From an uncultured Luminiphilus sp. (GTDB lineage: Bacteria; Pseudomonadota; Gammaproteobacteria; Pseudomonadales; Halieaceae): a DNA stretch of 34,442 nt. Numbering within the stretch: the stretch's first letter is position 1; the number at the start of each line of letters is the position of its first letter. Positions 18,968-29,072 of the stretch are shown here, one piece after another. The position numbers and the translations under genes are program-made. The stretch is from NCBI GenBank assembly GCA_938091425.1, contig CALKHC010000106.1:1-34442 (forward strand), written 5' to 3'. The notes beneath the pieces are model-generated. The model saw only the letters and a list, made by a program, of their open reading frames with translations. It was not told the DNA's origin and did not search any database.

Positions 18968-18976
18968 CCGCGCCCG

Positions 18977-18992
18977 CGAGGCAAGAGCCTCG
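18977..18992 (+). promoter_or_regulatory. Stem-loop in the ndk 5' leader
   Basis: CGAGGC-AAGA-GCCTCG perfect 6-bp stem just downstream of the predicted TSS. Confidence 0.5.
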
Positions 18993-19020
18993 GCTTCATC
19001 AGTAGAAATCGGAGAGCAAC

Positions 19021-19446
19021 ATGGCGGTGGAACGCACCTTATCGATTATCAAGCCCGATGCGGTAGGGAAAAACGTGATTGGCCAGATTATCAGCCGTTT
19101 TGAAGAGGCGGGACTGATCGTTGTGGCGGCTAAAATGCTGCATCTATCGGATAACCTTGCCGGTGGTTTCTACGCCGAGCACAAAGAGCGCCCCTTTTAT
19201 CCCGATCTCGTCAAGTTCATGACCTCAGGTCCTGTGATTGTTCAAGTACTGGAGGGCGAGGGTGCGATCGCGCGAAATCGCGAGCTGATGGGGGCGACCA
19301 ATCCTCAGGAGGCCGATGCCGGCACTATTCGCGCTGATTTTGCCCAATCGATCGATGCCAACGCGGTCCACGGTTCGGATTCCCCCGCTTCCGCTGAGCG
19401 CGAAATTGCTTACTTCTTTGCGGCAAGCGAGATCTGCCCACGTTGA
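19021..19446 (+). CDS. ndk: Nucleoside diphosphate kinase
   Basis: [62 protein letters not shown]. Confidence 0.98.
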   Translation: MAVERTLSIIKPDAVGKNVIGQIISRFEEAGLIVVAAKMLHLSDNLAGGFYAEHKERPFYPDLVKFMTSGPVIVQVLEGEGAIARNRELMGATNPQEADAGTIRADFAQSIDANAVHGSDSPASAEREIAYFFAASEICPR

Positions 19447-19449
19447 GGC

Positions 19450-20625
19450 ATGGCCGGCTCTGATGCCATGACCGCAGCAGACCAACTTATCGCCACCTCA
19501 CCGGTAACCGATCGGGTCAACCTTCTGGGTTTGACTCGGCAACAACTCGAAACCTTCTTCACTGACCTCGGCGAGAAGCGATTCCGCGCTCAACAGGTCA
19601 TGAAGTGGATCCATCATCGCGGGGTTCGTGACTTCGAGCAGATGACGGACCTCAGTCAGTCACTCCGGACCCAGTTGGGTGAGATTGCCGAGATTACCCC
19701 ACCCACGATTGCCGAGCAGCATGATTCTCAGGATGGCACCAGAAAGTGGGCCATCGGAGTCGAAGGGGGCAGTTTGGTAGAGGCAGTCCTGATACCCGAG
19801 GGTGATCGCGCGACGCTGTGTGTGTCGTCTCAGGTGGGCTGCAGCCTCGACTGTACTTTTTGCTCAACCGGTAAGCAGGGTTTCCAGAGGGATCTGACCG
19901 CCGCTGAGATTATTGGTCAGGTGTGGCTGGCCATTAACTCCTATGGCGCCTGGCAGTCTGGCAAAGGCCGCGTCGTGACCAATGTAGTTATGATGGGCAT
20001 GGGGGAGCCGCTGCTCAATTTCGATAACGTCGTGTCCGCCATGAGCTTGATGTGTGACGATTTGGCCTACGGGCTCTCCAAGCGCAAGGTCACCCTGTCA
20101 ACGTCGGGAGTGGTGCCTAACCTAGATCGGCTTGCTGAGTGGGCAGATGTCAGTCTGGCCGTTTCGCTTCACGCACCCAACGATGCGTTGCGCGATCAGA
20201 TCGTGCCGATCAATCGAAAATATCCGATCGCCCGATTGCTGGCCTCGGCCAAGGCTTATCTGGATGCACAGCTCGATAAAAAGCGGGTGGTCACCATCGA
20301 GTACACTCTGCTCGCAGGAATCAACGACAGCGTCGAGCAGGCGCGTGAGCTTGCCGTTTTGCTGAGGGACTATCCCTGCAAGATCAATCTTATTCCCTTC
20401 AACGATTTCCCCAATTCCGGTTATCAGCGCCCTAGCGGCAACGCAGTCAGTCGGTTTTGGCAGGTGCTGACTGACGCCGGCTTTGTGGTCACGGTGCGCA
20501 CTACCCGAGGCGATGACATTGATGCAGCCTGCGGCCAGTTGGTGGGCGAGGTCGTGGATCGAACCCGGCGTTCAGAGCGTCACCGGGCTGGACGCGGCGA
20601 TCATAGCCTGTTGGAATCGAGATGA
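19450..20625 (+). CDS. rlmN: Dual-specificity rRNA/tRNA (adenine-C2) methyltransferase RlmN
   Basis: Radical SAM motif [60 protein letters not shown]. Confidence 0.96.
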   Translation: MAGSDAMTAADQLIATSPVTDRVNLLGLTRQQLETFFTDLGEKRFRAQQVMKWIHHRGVRDFEQMTDLSQSLRTQLGEIAEITPPTIAEQHDSQDGTRKWAIGVEGGSLVEAVLIPEGDRATLCVSSQVGCSLDCTFCSTGKQGFQRDLTAAEIIGQVWLAINSYGAWQSGKGRVVTNVVMMGMGEPLLNFDNVVSAMSLMCDDLAYGLSKRKVTLSTSGVVPNLDRLAEWADVSLAVSLHAPNDALRDQIVPINRKYPIARLLASAKAYLDAQLDKKRVVTIEYTLLAGINDSVEQARELAVLLRDYPCKINLIPFNDFPNSGYQRPSGNAVSRFWQVLTDAGFVVTVRTTRGDDIDAACGQLVGEVVDRTRRSERHRAGRGDHSLLESR

Positions 20626-21464
20626 TGAAAGGTAGCGGCTCGCCACAGATTCAAAAAGGGTTCGGCTCGGGCACGGGTCGATCGGCGCAGGGTTATGTCA
20701 ATTTGTTGCGCGGTGGCGTGATGGCGGTGTTAATGGGCCTGATGGTCGGTTGTGTCACCGAGTATAGCGGCGGCACCCAGATGTCTTCCGACCCCAACGC
20801 CACGTTGGACAAGCGCGTCTCGCTCGCCCGGCAATACATTGGTGTAGGTGATTGGGAAAACGCCAAGCGTAACCTCGAATTGGCTCAGGAAGTCGATCCG
20901 AACAACGCCGAGGTGTTCGAGGCCTTCGCGCTCGTTTATCAGAGCACTGGCGAGTTTGAAATGGCGGAAAATCAATTCCTCGCAGCACTGAAGGCAGACC
21001 CTAAACTCTCTAGAGCCCGCAATAACTATGCGGCTTTTCTGTATTCGCAAGGGCGCTATATCGAGGCGGAGCGCGAGTTTTATCGCGTGACAGAGGATAC
21101 GCTTTACAGTGGCCGTCCTATGGCTTTTGTGAATTTGGGGCTGTGTCGGTTGCGGTTGGATGACAATGCGGGCGCTGAGGCAGCCTTTACCCGGGCTCTG
21201 TCGATGGATCGACGCATTCCGGTGGCGCTTCTGGAGATGGGTTTTATTCGGCTCGAAGCGGGTGATACTGACGAAGCCGCGCGGTATCATGAAGTCTACA
21301 AGACGGTCTCTCCACAGCAATCGCCGAGGGGGCTGCTACTCGGACTGGAAATCGCCGATCAAACAGGCGACCGGGATGCGCTGGGTAGTTATGAGTTGGC
21401 ATTGCGCAATCTGTACCCGGATTCTCTCGAGTACAGGGCCTGGATGGAGCGTCAGAGTCGATAA
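20622..21464 (+). CDS. pilW: Type IV pilus biogenesis/stability lipoprotein PilF/PilW (TPR)
   Basis: Lipobox [16 protein letters not shown] repeats ([48 protein letters not shown]). Located rlmN-pilF-ispG. ATGA overlap with rlmN. Confidence 0.88.
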   Translation: MMKGSGSPQIQKGFGSGTGRSAQGYVNLLRGGVMAVLMGLMVGCVTEYSGGTQMSSDPNATLDKRVSLARQYIGVGDWENAKRNLELAQEVDPNNAEVFEAFALVYQSTGEFEMAENQFLAALKADPKLSRARNNYAAFLYSQGRYIEAEREFYRVTEDTLYSGRPMAFVNLGLCRLRLDDNAGAEAAFTRALSMDRRIPVALLEMGFIRLEAGDTDEAARYHEVYKTVSPQQSPRGLLLGLEIADQTGDRDALGSYELALRNLYPDSLEYRAWMERQSR

Positions 21465-21500
21465 CGAGTATTCGGTATCAAAGCCGGATGCGGGAGGACA

Positions 21501-22634
21501 GTGGCCATGAACCAGCCTTCGCCCATAAAGCGCCGCGTAAGTAGACAGATTCAGGTAGGGAACGTGCCGATTGGCGGCGATGCGCCCATTGCCGTGCAAA
21601 GCATGACCAACACGGAGACCTGCGATGTCGAGGCAACGGTCGCACAGATCCATGCCATCGCAGCCGCTGGTGCCGATTTGGTCAGGGTCTCAGTGCCCAG
21701 CATGGAAGCTGCCGAGGCTTTCAAAGAGATACGGCCCAGAGCCGGTGTGCCCGTTGTGGCCGACATTCACTTCGATCATAAAATTGCGCTCAAGGTCGCC
21801 GAGTACGGAGTCGATTGTCTGCGGATCAATCCCGGCAATATCGGTCGCGAGGCCAAGGTCAGAGAGGTCATTGCCGCGTGCCAGGATCGCGGTATTCCGA
21901 TTCGTATAGGTGTGAATGCGGGATCCTTGGGTAAGGAGTTACTGCGTAAGTATCCCGAGCCGAATGCCGATGCCTTGGTGGAGTCCGCGCTGAAAAATGT
22001 CGAGATACTGGATCGCCATAATTTTCATGATTTTAAGGTCAGCGTAAAGGCCTCAGAGGTTTTTATGGCGGTGGAGGCCTATCGCAAGTTGGCTGAGCAA
22101 ATCGAGCAACCGCTACATCTGGGTATTACTGAGGCGGGCGGCACGCGGGGCGGCACGGTGAAATCTGCAGTGGGGATCGGCATGCTGTTGATGGAAGGCA
22201 TTGGCGATACCATCCGGATCTCCTTGGCTGCGGACCCGGTGGAAGAGGTCAAGGTGGGCTTCGAGATCCTGAAAAGCCTGAAACTGCGCGCCAATGGGAT
22301 TAATTTTATCGCCTGCCCCAGTTGCTCGCGGCAAAACTTCGATGTGATCAGCACCATGAACGAGCTGGAAAACCGTCTTGAAGATATCCGTACGCCGATG
22401 GATGTGGCGGTGATTGGTTGTATCGTTAATGGGCCAGGCGAGGCGCGAGAGGCGGATGTTGGTCTCACGGGTGCCACACCCAATAACCTGATCTACATCT
22501 CCGGCGAGCCCGATCATAAAGTCAGCAACCAAGATTTTGTTGACCACCTTGAATCGGTTATTCGTGATCGCGCTGAAGCTCTAGATTTGGCGCGTTCGGA
22601 GCGGGAAGCCAACATCATCTCCAGCACACACTGA
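21501..22634 (+). CDS. ispG: 4-hydroxy-3-methylbut-2-en-1-yl diphosphate synthase
   Basis: [85 protein letters not shown]. The ATG at 21507 is an alternative start. Confidence 0.97.
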   Translation: MAMNQPSPIKRRVSRQIQVGNVPIGGDAPIAVQSMTNTETCDVEATVAQIHAIAAAGADLVRVSVPSMEAAEAFKEIRPRAGVPVVADIHFDHKIALKVAEYGVDCLRINPGNIGREAKVREVIAACQDRGIPIRIGVNAGSLGKELLRKYPEPNADALVESALKNVEILDRHNFHDFKVSVKASEVFMAVEAYRKLAEQIEQPLHLGITEAGGTRGGTVKSAVGIGMLLMEGIGDTIRISLAADPVEEVKVGFEILKSLKLRANGINFIACPSCSRQNFDVISTMNELENRLEDIRTPMDVAVIGCIVNGPGEAREADVGLTGATPNNLIYISGEPDHKVSNQDFVDHLESVIRDRAEALDLARSEREANIISSTH

Positions 22635-22644
22635 CGTCCACATC

Positions 22645-23925
22645 ATGACAACTTTCCGAGCGATACGCGGGATGGTCGATATCCTGCCCGAGGACACCCC
22701 GCTGTGGCAGTCAATGGAAACGGCTGCGCTTGAGGTGTTGTCAAGTTATGGCTATGCCGAGATCCGCTTGCCTATTATCGAGCCGACGGAGCTGTTCGCC
22801 CGCTCTATCGGCGAGGTCACCGATATTGTTGAAAAAGAGATGTACAGCTTTGCCGATCGCAATGACGACAGTATGACGCTGCGCCCAGAGGGTACGGCGG
22901 GGTGCGTGAGAGCGGTCGTACAACATAACCTCGCCGTCACTCCCCAGCGCTTGTGGTACACGGGGCCGATGTTTCGTTACGAGCGACCCCAAAAAGGGCG
23001 ACAGCGCCAGTTTCATCAACTGGGGGTAGAGTCATTTGGTGTGGCCACACCCGATCAGGACGCGGAGCTCATTGCGCTGAGTCGCCAGCTTTGGCGGCGA
23101 CTGGGCGTGGATGATGCCCTGCAATTGGAGATCAACAGCATCGGTTCCGCATCGGATCGTGCGCGCTACCGGGAGGCTCTGGTGGGCTATCTTGGCGAAC
23201 ATCGCGAAAGCCTTGACGAGGACAGCCAGCGTCGGTTGGAGACCAACCCGCTCCGCATTCTCGATAGCAAGAGTCCGGGCACCCAGGCGGTGCTCGATTC
23301 GGCACCGGTGCTGTCTGACTATCTCGATGCCGAAACCCAAGCGGAGTTTGGCGAATTACTCAGCCAGCTCGATGCGCTTGATATTGGCTATGTGGTCAAC
23401 CCCCGCCTGGTACGTGGCCTCGATTACTACAATAAAACGGTATTTGAGTGGACTACTGATCGTCTCGGGGCGCAGAGCACTGTATGCGGAGGGGGTCGTT
23501 ATGACACGCTGGTATCGACTTTTGGCGGTAAAGAGACTCCCGCAGCCGGTTTTGCTGTGGGTCTCGAGCGACTGATCTTGCTCATGCAGGCGTTGGATAT
23601 TACAGTCTCGTCCCCGGCCGACCTGTACGTTGTCACGGCAGACGAAAATGCCTACCGACACAGTTTGCCGAGGCTAGATGCGTTGCGTCGGCAGTTCCCG
23701 GATCTTGATGTTGTGCAACACCTCGGTGGCGGCAGTTTCAAGAGCCAGTTCAAGCGTGCTGATAAAAGTGGCGCTGCCTGGGCTCTGGTTTATGGTGATG
23801 CCGAGGTGGCAAATAATCAGGTCACGCTCAAGCCTTTGCGGGCAGAGGCCGAGCAACAGACCATAGCGGATGCAGAGCTGGAGTTATTTCTGGCCGGCTA
23901 TCTCGCGGCAGCACAAACCGCCTGA
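22645..23925 (+). CDS. hisS: Histidyl-tRNA synthetase
   Basis: AIRGMVDILPEDTPLWQ, LRPEGTAGCVRAVVQHNL, QRLWYTGPMFRYERPQKGRQRQFHQLGVE, LVRGLDYYNKTVFEW. Confidence 0.98.
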   Translation: MTTFRAIRGMVDILPEDTPLWQSMETAALEVLSSYGYAEIRLPIIEPTELFARSIGEVTDIVEKEMYSFADRNDDSMTLRPEGTAGCVRAVVQHNLAVTPQRLWYTGPMFRYERPQKGRQRQFHQLGVESFGVATPDQDAELIALSRQLWRRLGVDDALQLEINSIGSASDRARYREALVGYLGEHRESLDEDSQRRLETNPLRILDSKSPGTQAVLDSAPVLSDYLDAETQAEFGELLSQLDALDIGYVVNPRLVRGLDYYNKTVFEWTTDRLGAQSTVCGGGRYDTLVSTFGGKETPAAGFAVGLERLILLMQALDITVSSPADLYVVTADENAYRHSLPRLDALRRQFPDLDVVQHLGGGSFKSQFKRADKSGAAWALVYGDAEVANNQVTLKPLRAEAEQQTIADAELELFLAGYLAAAQTA

Positions 23926-23940
23926 TAAAAGGAGTCACGT

Positions 23941-24618
23941 GTGGCAGAACATATGCAGGATGAGGCGGATCTCGAGGCCCTGAAACGCTGGTGGGATGAG
24001 AACGGCAAAGGCATCGTCGCCGCGGTGGTGGTGGCCGTGCTGGGAACAGTGGGCTGGCAGCAGTATCAAGGTTTCAACGTCTCGAAGGCCGAGGCAGCCT
24101 CCGATATCTATGCCAGCATGCTCGCCATCCAGCTCGAGGGGGATGACTCCGAGCAATTGGCTGCCCTGTCGGCGCAGTTAAAGGAAAATCATAGTAGTTC
24201 TACCTATGCGCGATTCGGTGCAATGCTGGAGGCGAGAGTGGCCGTTGAGGCAGGTGACCTCGTTACTGCGGAGGCCGCGCTGCGGTGGGCACTGGCGGCC
24301 GGCGACACCCGCTCCGACATTGGGCAACTGATTCAACTTCGGTTGGCTCGAGTCATCGCAGCACAGGGTCAGGAAACCGAAGCGCTGGCGATACTCTCTC
24401 AGGGGAGCGAGGCCTATCCAGTAGCGTATGCTCAGGCGGAGGGCGATATTCACCTAGCGGCTGGCCGCACAGCTGACGCATTGAGCGCGTACCGTCAGGG
24501 CCGTGATCTGGCCACTGAGCTCGGTCAGTACAGTGTCGTGCTCGATAACAAGGTGCGCACGCTTGAGACTCGCCTGCCCGCCTCGCCCGAGGTTGATGTC
24601 GCCGGGGATGCCAGCTGA
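23941..24618 (+). CDS. yfgM: YfgM-like periplasmic-facing TPR protein
   Basis: DEADLEALKRWWDENGKGIVAAVVVAVLGTVGWQQYQGF: N-terminal TM and TPR-like repeats. Conserved hisS-yfgM-bamB order. Confidence 0.88.
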   Translation: MAEHMQDEADLEALKRWWDENGKGIVAAVVVAVLGTVGWQQYQGFNVSKAEAASDIYASMLAIQLEGDDSEQLAALSAQLKENHSSSTYARFGAMLEARVAVEAGDLVTAEAALRWALAAGDTRSDIGQLIQLRLARVIAAQGQETEALAILSQGSEAYPVAYAQAEGDIHLAAGRTADALSAYRQGRDLATELGQYSVVLDNKVRTLETRLPASPEVDVAGDAS

Positions 24619-25790
24619 TGAAGCACCTCATGCGCACAGTATTGGTGTCGAGCTTCGCGCTCAGCGCAGGTTGTAGCACGGTCACGGGTTGGTTTAGCGA
24701 CGATGATTTTGATCCGCGCGAACCCGTTGAACTGCAAAAAATCGACGAGCAGGTAAAACTCAAGAGCCGCTGGTCCCGCGGGGTGGGTGATGGCCAGGGT
24801 GAAGGCCTCTATAAGATCAATCCAATCCTCGTCAATGACAGCATTTATGTCGCCTCGACCGAGGGCAAGCTCGCCTCAGTTGATGCTGAGACGGGCCGCG
24901 TGCGCTGGAAGAGTAATCTCGATTTGGCATTGTCTGGCGGGGTAGGGCACCACCGGGACTCTATCTTTGTCGGCGCCTCAGAGGGCCTGGTCATGCGCCT
25001 GTCTGCGGATAGCGGCGATGAGATCTGGCGCGCTGTGGTCTCGGGCGAGGTGCTGTCGGCGCCTCAGGGTGATGGCCGTTACGTGGTGGCTCAGACCTAT
25101 GATGGTAAGTTGATGGGTTTCGATTATGAAACCGGCGAAACTCGGTGGACCTATACCAGCGACGTGCCCGTGCTGACCCTGCGAGGTACGGGCACGCCGA
25201 TGATTCTCGGCGACAACGCGATTGCCGGATTTGCCGACGGCAAGGTGGTCGCCGTCAATCTGCGCTCTGGCAATGTGGCCTGGGAATCCCGGGTGGCGAT
25301 TCCACAGGGGCGATCCGAAATCGAGCGCATAGTCGATATCGACGGTTCCATGGCGCTTCAGGGTAGCGAGCTCTATGTCGCGAGTTATCAGGGTCGTCTG
25401 TCTGCTATCGATACGCGCTCCGGTCGCAGGCTTTGGCAGCGCAATGTCTCGTCGGTATCGGGTGTCGGTGTTGGCTTCGGCAATGTGTATGTTGCGGACG
25501 ACGACGGCACCGTGAGCGCGTTCCTGCGCAATGGGCAGGGCGTGCGTTGGCAGAATATTGACCTGGGTTTTCGTGAGCTGTCGCGGCCGACCCCGGTGAA
25601 CAGTTACGTAGCGACCGTTGATTTCGAGGGATACTTGCACCTGTTGTCGCAGGTCGATGGAGAAATCGTCGGCCGCACCAAAGTCGATTCAAAGGGCGCG
25701 CGAGCCGATATGATCGCGCAGGGTAACCGCCTGTTTGTCTACACCAACGACGGCACCCTGAAAGCCTTCGACGTCGAAGCGCGAAACTGA
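24618..25790 (+). CDS. bamB: Outer membrane protein assembly factor BamB
   Basis: Lipobox [12 protein letters not shown]-like beta-propeller repeats ([21 protein letters not shown]-type). ATGA overlap with yfgM. Confidence 0.93.
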   Translation: MKHLMRTVLVSSFALSAGCSTVTGWFSDDDFDPREPVELQKIDEQVKLKSRWSRGVGDGQGEGLYKINPILVNDSIYVASTEGKLASVDAETGRVRWKSNLDLALSGGVGHHRDSIFVGASEGLVMRLSADSGDEIWRAVVSGEVLSAPQGDGRYVVAQTYDGKLMGFDYETGETRWTYTSDVPVLTLRGTGTPMILGDNAIAGFADGKVVAVNLRSGNVAWESRVAIPQGRSEIERIVDIDGSMALQGSELYVASYQGRLSAIDTRSGRRLWQRNVSSVSGVGVGFGNVYVADDDGTVSAFLRNGQGVRWQNIDLGFRELSRPTPVNSYVATVDFEGYLHLLSQVDGEIVGRTKVDSKGARADMIAQGNRLFVYTNDGTLKAFDVEARN

Positions 25791-25794
25791 CGTC

Positions 25795-27222
25795 ATGCTG
25801 CCCGTGCTCGCCTTGGTGGGCCGTCCCAATGTCGGCAAATCCACGCTCTTTAACCAGCTAACCCGCAGTCGGGACGCATTGGTCGCCAATTTATCGGGTC
25901 TGACTCGCGACCGCCAGTATGGCCAGGGGCGTCTGGATGACACGGCCTTTATCGTTATCGATACCGGTGGCATCTCGGGAGAGGAAGAGGGCATTAGTGC
26001 GGCGATGGCGAGCCAATCGATGGCGGCCATCTCCGAGGCGGACGTGGTCCTGCTGTTGGTGGATGGTCGCGCCGGCCTGCACCCGGGCGACGAAGCACTG
26101 GTGACCCACCTGCGTACCGAAGGTAAACCCTTCCATCTGGTGGTCAACAAAATCGATGGCGTGGGCGAGGATATCGCTGCCAGTGATTTTTATCAGTTGG
26201 GGGTTGATCATCTGCATACTATTGCGGCCTCCCACAATCGAGGCGTGCGCCAGCTCATTAGCACCGTTCTCACGCCTTGGTCAGAAAAAATCGTTGAGGA
26301 AGAGGTCCCAGCAATATCGGGTGCTATTCGGGTAGCGATTGTGGGGCGCCCCAACGTGGGCAAATCGACACTGGTTAACCGGTTGCTGGGTGAGGAACGT
26401 GTGGTGGTCTTCGACCAGCCGGGTACCACCCGTGACAGCGTCTATATCGACTACGAGCGCCGGGGTCGGCATTACACGCTGATTGATACCGCGGGGGTGC
26501 GCAAACGCAAGAATGTCCGCGAGGCAGTGGAGAAGTTTTCCATTGTGAAAACGCTTAAAGCGATTGCCGATGCTCAGGTCGTGATACTTACGATGGATGC
26601 CCAAGAAGGTCTGGTCGAGCAAGATCTGCATTTGTTGGGACAATGTATCGATGCGGGCAGAGCGCTCGTGATCGCCCTGAACAAGTGGGACGGCATTGAG
26701 TCAGACGACCGAGATTGGATTCGGTCGGAGCTGCGTCGCCGATTACAGTTCATCGACTACGCCGATATTCATTTTATCTCTGCCCTGCATGGTTCGGGAG
26801 TCGGGAAGCTGTATGGCTCGATTCATGCTGCCCATGACGCAGCAACCCGGTCTTTGAGCACACCGCGACTCACCCGGATACTCGAGGACGCGGTTGCGAG
26901 CCATCCGCCGCCCATGGTGAACGGACGACGGATTAAACTCCGCTACGCGCACGCCGGTGGGCAGAATCCGCCCGTTGTGGTGGTTCATGGCACCCAGACG
27001 AATGCCCTGCCAGCGAGTTACCAGCGCTATCTGGAAAAGACTTTTCGCCGGGAGCTTGACCTGCATGGCACCCCCATTCGCATCGAACTCCGATCTGGCG
27101 ATAACCCTTACGCGGGAAAGCGAAACAAGCTGACCCAACGGCAGGTGCAGCGGCGCCAGCGTATGATGAGCCACATCAAAAAATCAGAGAAAAAAGCACG
27201 TCAGAAAAAACGCGACGGGTGA
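25795..27222 (+). CDS. der: GTPase Der (EngA)
   Basis: Two G domains: [37 protein letters not shown] and [38 protein letters not shown]-terminal KH-like domain. Confidence 0.98.
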   Translation: MLPVLALVGRPNVGKSTLFNQLTRSRDALVANLSGLTRDRQYGQGRLDDTAFIVIDTGGISGEEEGISAAMASQSMAAISEADVVLLLVDGRAGLHPGDEALVTHLRTEGKPFHLVVNKIDGVGEDIAASDFYQLGVDHLHTIAASHNRGVRQLISTVLTPWSEKIVEEEVPAISGAIRVAIVGRPNVGKSTLVNRLLGEERVVVFDQPGTTRDSVYIDYERRGRHYTLIDTAGVRKRKNVREAVEKFSIVKTLKAIADAQVVILTMDAQEGLVEQDLHLLGQCIDAGRALVIALNKWDGIESDDRDWIRSELRRRLQFIDYADIHFISALHGSGVGKLYGSIHAAHDAATRSLSTPRLTRILEDAVASHPPPMVNGRRIKLRYAHAGGQNPPVVVVHGTQTNALPASYQRYLEKTFRRELDLHGTPIRIELRSGDNPYAGKRNKLTQRQVQRRQRMMSHIKKSEKKARQKKRDG

Positions 27223-27229
27223 GGGTGCC

Positions 27230-28345
27230 TTAAAGCGCTTCCCCCTCGGGATAAAGGGCCGCTTCCAGTTCAGTAAGGCGCTTTTGTAGTCGAGCGCGGT
27301 CCTGCGCCTGCACATTAATATGGCCCACTTTTCGCCGCCTGCGGATTGATTTCGTGTACCAATGCAGATTCACATCTTCCGCCTGAAGCAGCTCCGCATC
27401 AGGCTCTCGGCCCAAAAGATTCACCATGCCAGCGTAGAGCGCAGGTTGGGTATTGCCCGGACGGGTGTCGGTGATGGCGCGAATGTGGTTACTGAACTGC
27501 GAGGTGACGCCGGCGTCTTGAGACCAATGGCCACTGTTGTGGACGCGGGGCGCCAACTCGTTTACGCGCAGCGCACCCCCCTCATCGAAGAGCTCGATCG
27601 ACAGCACACCCACATACGACCATTGCTCGAGCAATGTCCGTGCAATGTGTCTGGCCTGGGCTTGTGTTTCCTCGCTGATATCGGCAGCCGGCACTTCCGA
27701 AGTCAGAAGAATCCCCTCCCGATGACGATTCTCGGCCAGAGGGTAGAGCGCGGTCTCGCCGCTCACGGAGCGCGCCGCAATCATCGACAGCTCGCGGTCA
27801 AAGTGGACGGTGCCCTCAACCACAAGGTCAGGGAGCGAATCCATTTGCGCCGCCAAGGCTTCGAGCGCTGCTGTGTCGCGCAGTATCCACTGGTTCTGTC
27901 CGTCATAACCCTGCTCACACGATTTCACAAAGGCGGGGTAGCCCAGCGCTTGCACCGCGGCAATCAGTGACGGACCGTCTTCTACCAACTGGAAGGGGGC
28001 AGTATTAATCCCGAGGTTCTGCAATGCGGTTTTTTCTCGACCGCGATGTTGGCAAATGCGAATCGCTTCGGGGGAAGGCGCGATCAGACAATGTTGGGCC
28101 AATCCTGCCAGCAGGTCTGCGCTTACGTGTTCTTTCTCGACGGTGATGACGTCAGGGCTGCCGAGCGCCTCGAAAAGCGCTGCCGGCTCAGGGTGGTCAT
28201 CACGTGCTACCACGGGTCCCAGACCGGCAACACAATCCGTGCCTTCGCCCGGGTCTGCGATAAAAGAAAAGTGGTGGCCCATTTCCCAGCCCGCCAGAGC
28301 CAGCATTCTTGCCAATTGGCCGCATCCGGCGATGGCAATCCGCAT
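27230..28345 (-). CDS. purK: N5-carboxyaminoimidazole ribonucleotide synthase (divergent)
   Basis: ATP-grasp: [77 protein letters not shown]. Overlaps purE. Confidence 0.92.
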   Translation of the reverse strand: MRIAIAGCGQLARMLALAGWEMGHHFSFIADPGEGTDCVAGLGPVVARDDHPEPAALFEALGSPDVITVEKEHVSADLLAGLAQHCLIAPSPEAIRICQHRGREKTALQNLGINTAPFQLVEDGPSLIAAVQALGYPAFVKSCEQGYDGQNQWILRDTAALEALAAQMDSLPDLVVEGTVHFDRELSMIAARSVSGETALYPLAENRHREGILLTSEVPAADISEETQAQARHIARTLLEQWSYVGVLSIELFDEGGALRVNELAPRVHNSGHWSQDAGVTSQFSNHIRAITDTRPGNTQPALYAGMVNLLGREPDAELLQAEDVNLHWYTKSIRRRRKVGHINVQAQDRARLQKRLTELEAALYPEGEAL

Positions 28346-28827
28346 CAGTCGACGGCGTGAGGAACGTTGTTGGTTTGCCGGGCTCTCCAGTCCTGAATCG
28401 CGTCTGACAGTGCAGGATCCGCGGTGGCCAGAATCTGTGCCGCCATCAGGCCCGCGTTGAAAGCGCCGGACTCACCAATCGCCTGGCAGGCCACAGCCAC
28501 GCCTTTCGGCATTTGCACCATCGAGAGCAAACTGTCCATGCCCTTGAGTTGCTTGCTGGAGACAGGGACCGCGATCACTGGCAGATGGGTCATGGACGCC
28601 GCCATGCCTGCCAGATGAGCGGCGCCACCCGCGCCCGCGATAATGACCTTCAGGCCACGCGACGCTGCGCTTTCGGCGAATTCCACCAGCCGTGCAGGGG
28701 TACGGTGCGCCGACACAACGCGTGTCTCAAAGGGCACGCCCAGCTCGGTGAGGACGGTGGTGGCAGCTTGCATGGTTTTCCAGTCTGATTGGGACCCCAT
28801 GATGATGCTGACCAGCGGTTCGCTCAT
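28345..28827 (-). CDS. purE: N5-carboxyaminoimidazole ribonucleotide mutase
   Basis: [73 protein letters not shown]. The start in the ORF track is over-extended; ATG at 28827. Confidence 0.96.
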   Translation of the reverse strand: MSEPLVSIIMGSQSDWKTMQAATTVLTELGVPFETRVVSAHRTPARLVEFAESAASRGLKVIIAGAGGAAHLAGMAASMTHLPVIAVPVSSKQLKGMDSLLSMVQMPKGVAVACQAIGESGAFNAGLMAAQILATADPALSDAIQDWRARQTNNVPHAVD

Positions 28828-28882
28828 GCTGTTTTCTCCTGACCGGCGGGGCCGGTAGCGCAGTGGCGCGGGCAAGGAGCGG

Positions 28883-28911
28883 AGTCTAGGGGCAAACGCG
28901 GCGACTTTAAA
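28883..28911 (-). promoter_or_regulatory. Putative purE promoter
   Basis: Minus strand TTTAAA-N17-TAGACT followed by CCGCTCC. Confidence 0.4.
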
Positions 28912-28991
28912 GTGAAGCCTTTCACTGCCTGACAATTCTCGAGCAGTCCGCGTATTTAAACTGTGAATGGTAAGTATGAGGTCTATTTAGT

Positions 28992-29019
28992 TTGAAAATA
29001 GTACGTCGAGACCTAGACT
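28992..29019 (+). promoter_or_regulatory. Putative aceA promoter overlapping nested dyads
   Basis: TTGAAA-N16-TAGACT. The -35 lies inside the dyad CTATTT/AAATAG, nested in AGGTCT/AGACCT. Confidence 0.45.
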
Positions 29020-29072
29020 GCCGGCGTGTTGAAGATGCTGCCCCGGCGGTGCAAAGGAACAGGAGAAACACC

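Noticed and set aside
24978-25640. 220-aa minus-strand ORF antisense to bamB
   Set aside because: It mirrors a well-supported BamB CDS and has no recognisable motifs; typical spurious ORF in GC-rich coding DNA.
27362-27970. 202-aa plus-strand ORF antisense to purK
   Set aside because: The sense strand encodes clear PurK motifs; the antisense translation has no recognisable domain.
28891-28906. GCAAACG near the purE promoter as a PurR box
   Set aside because: Only a half-site matches the E. coli PurR consensus, and there is no evidence here of a PurR homologue.
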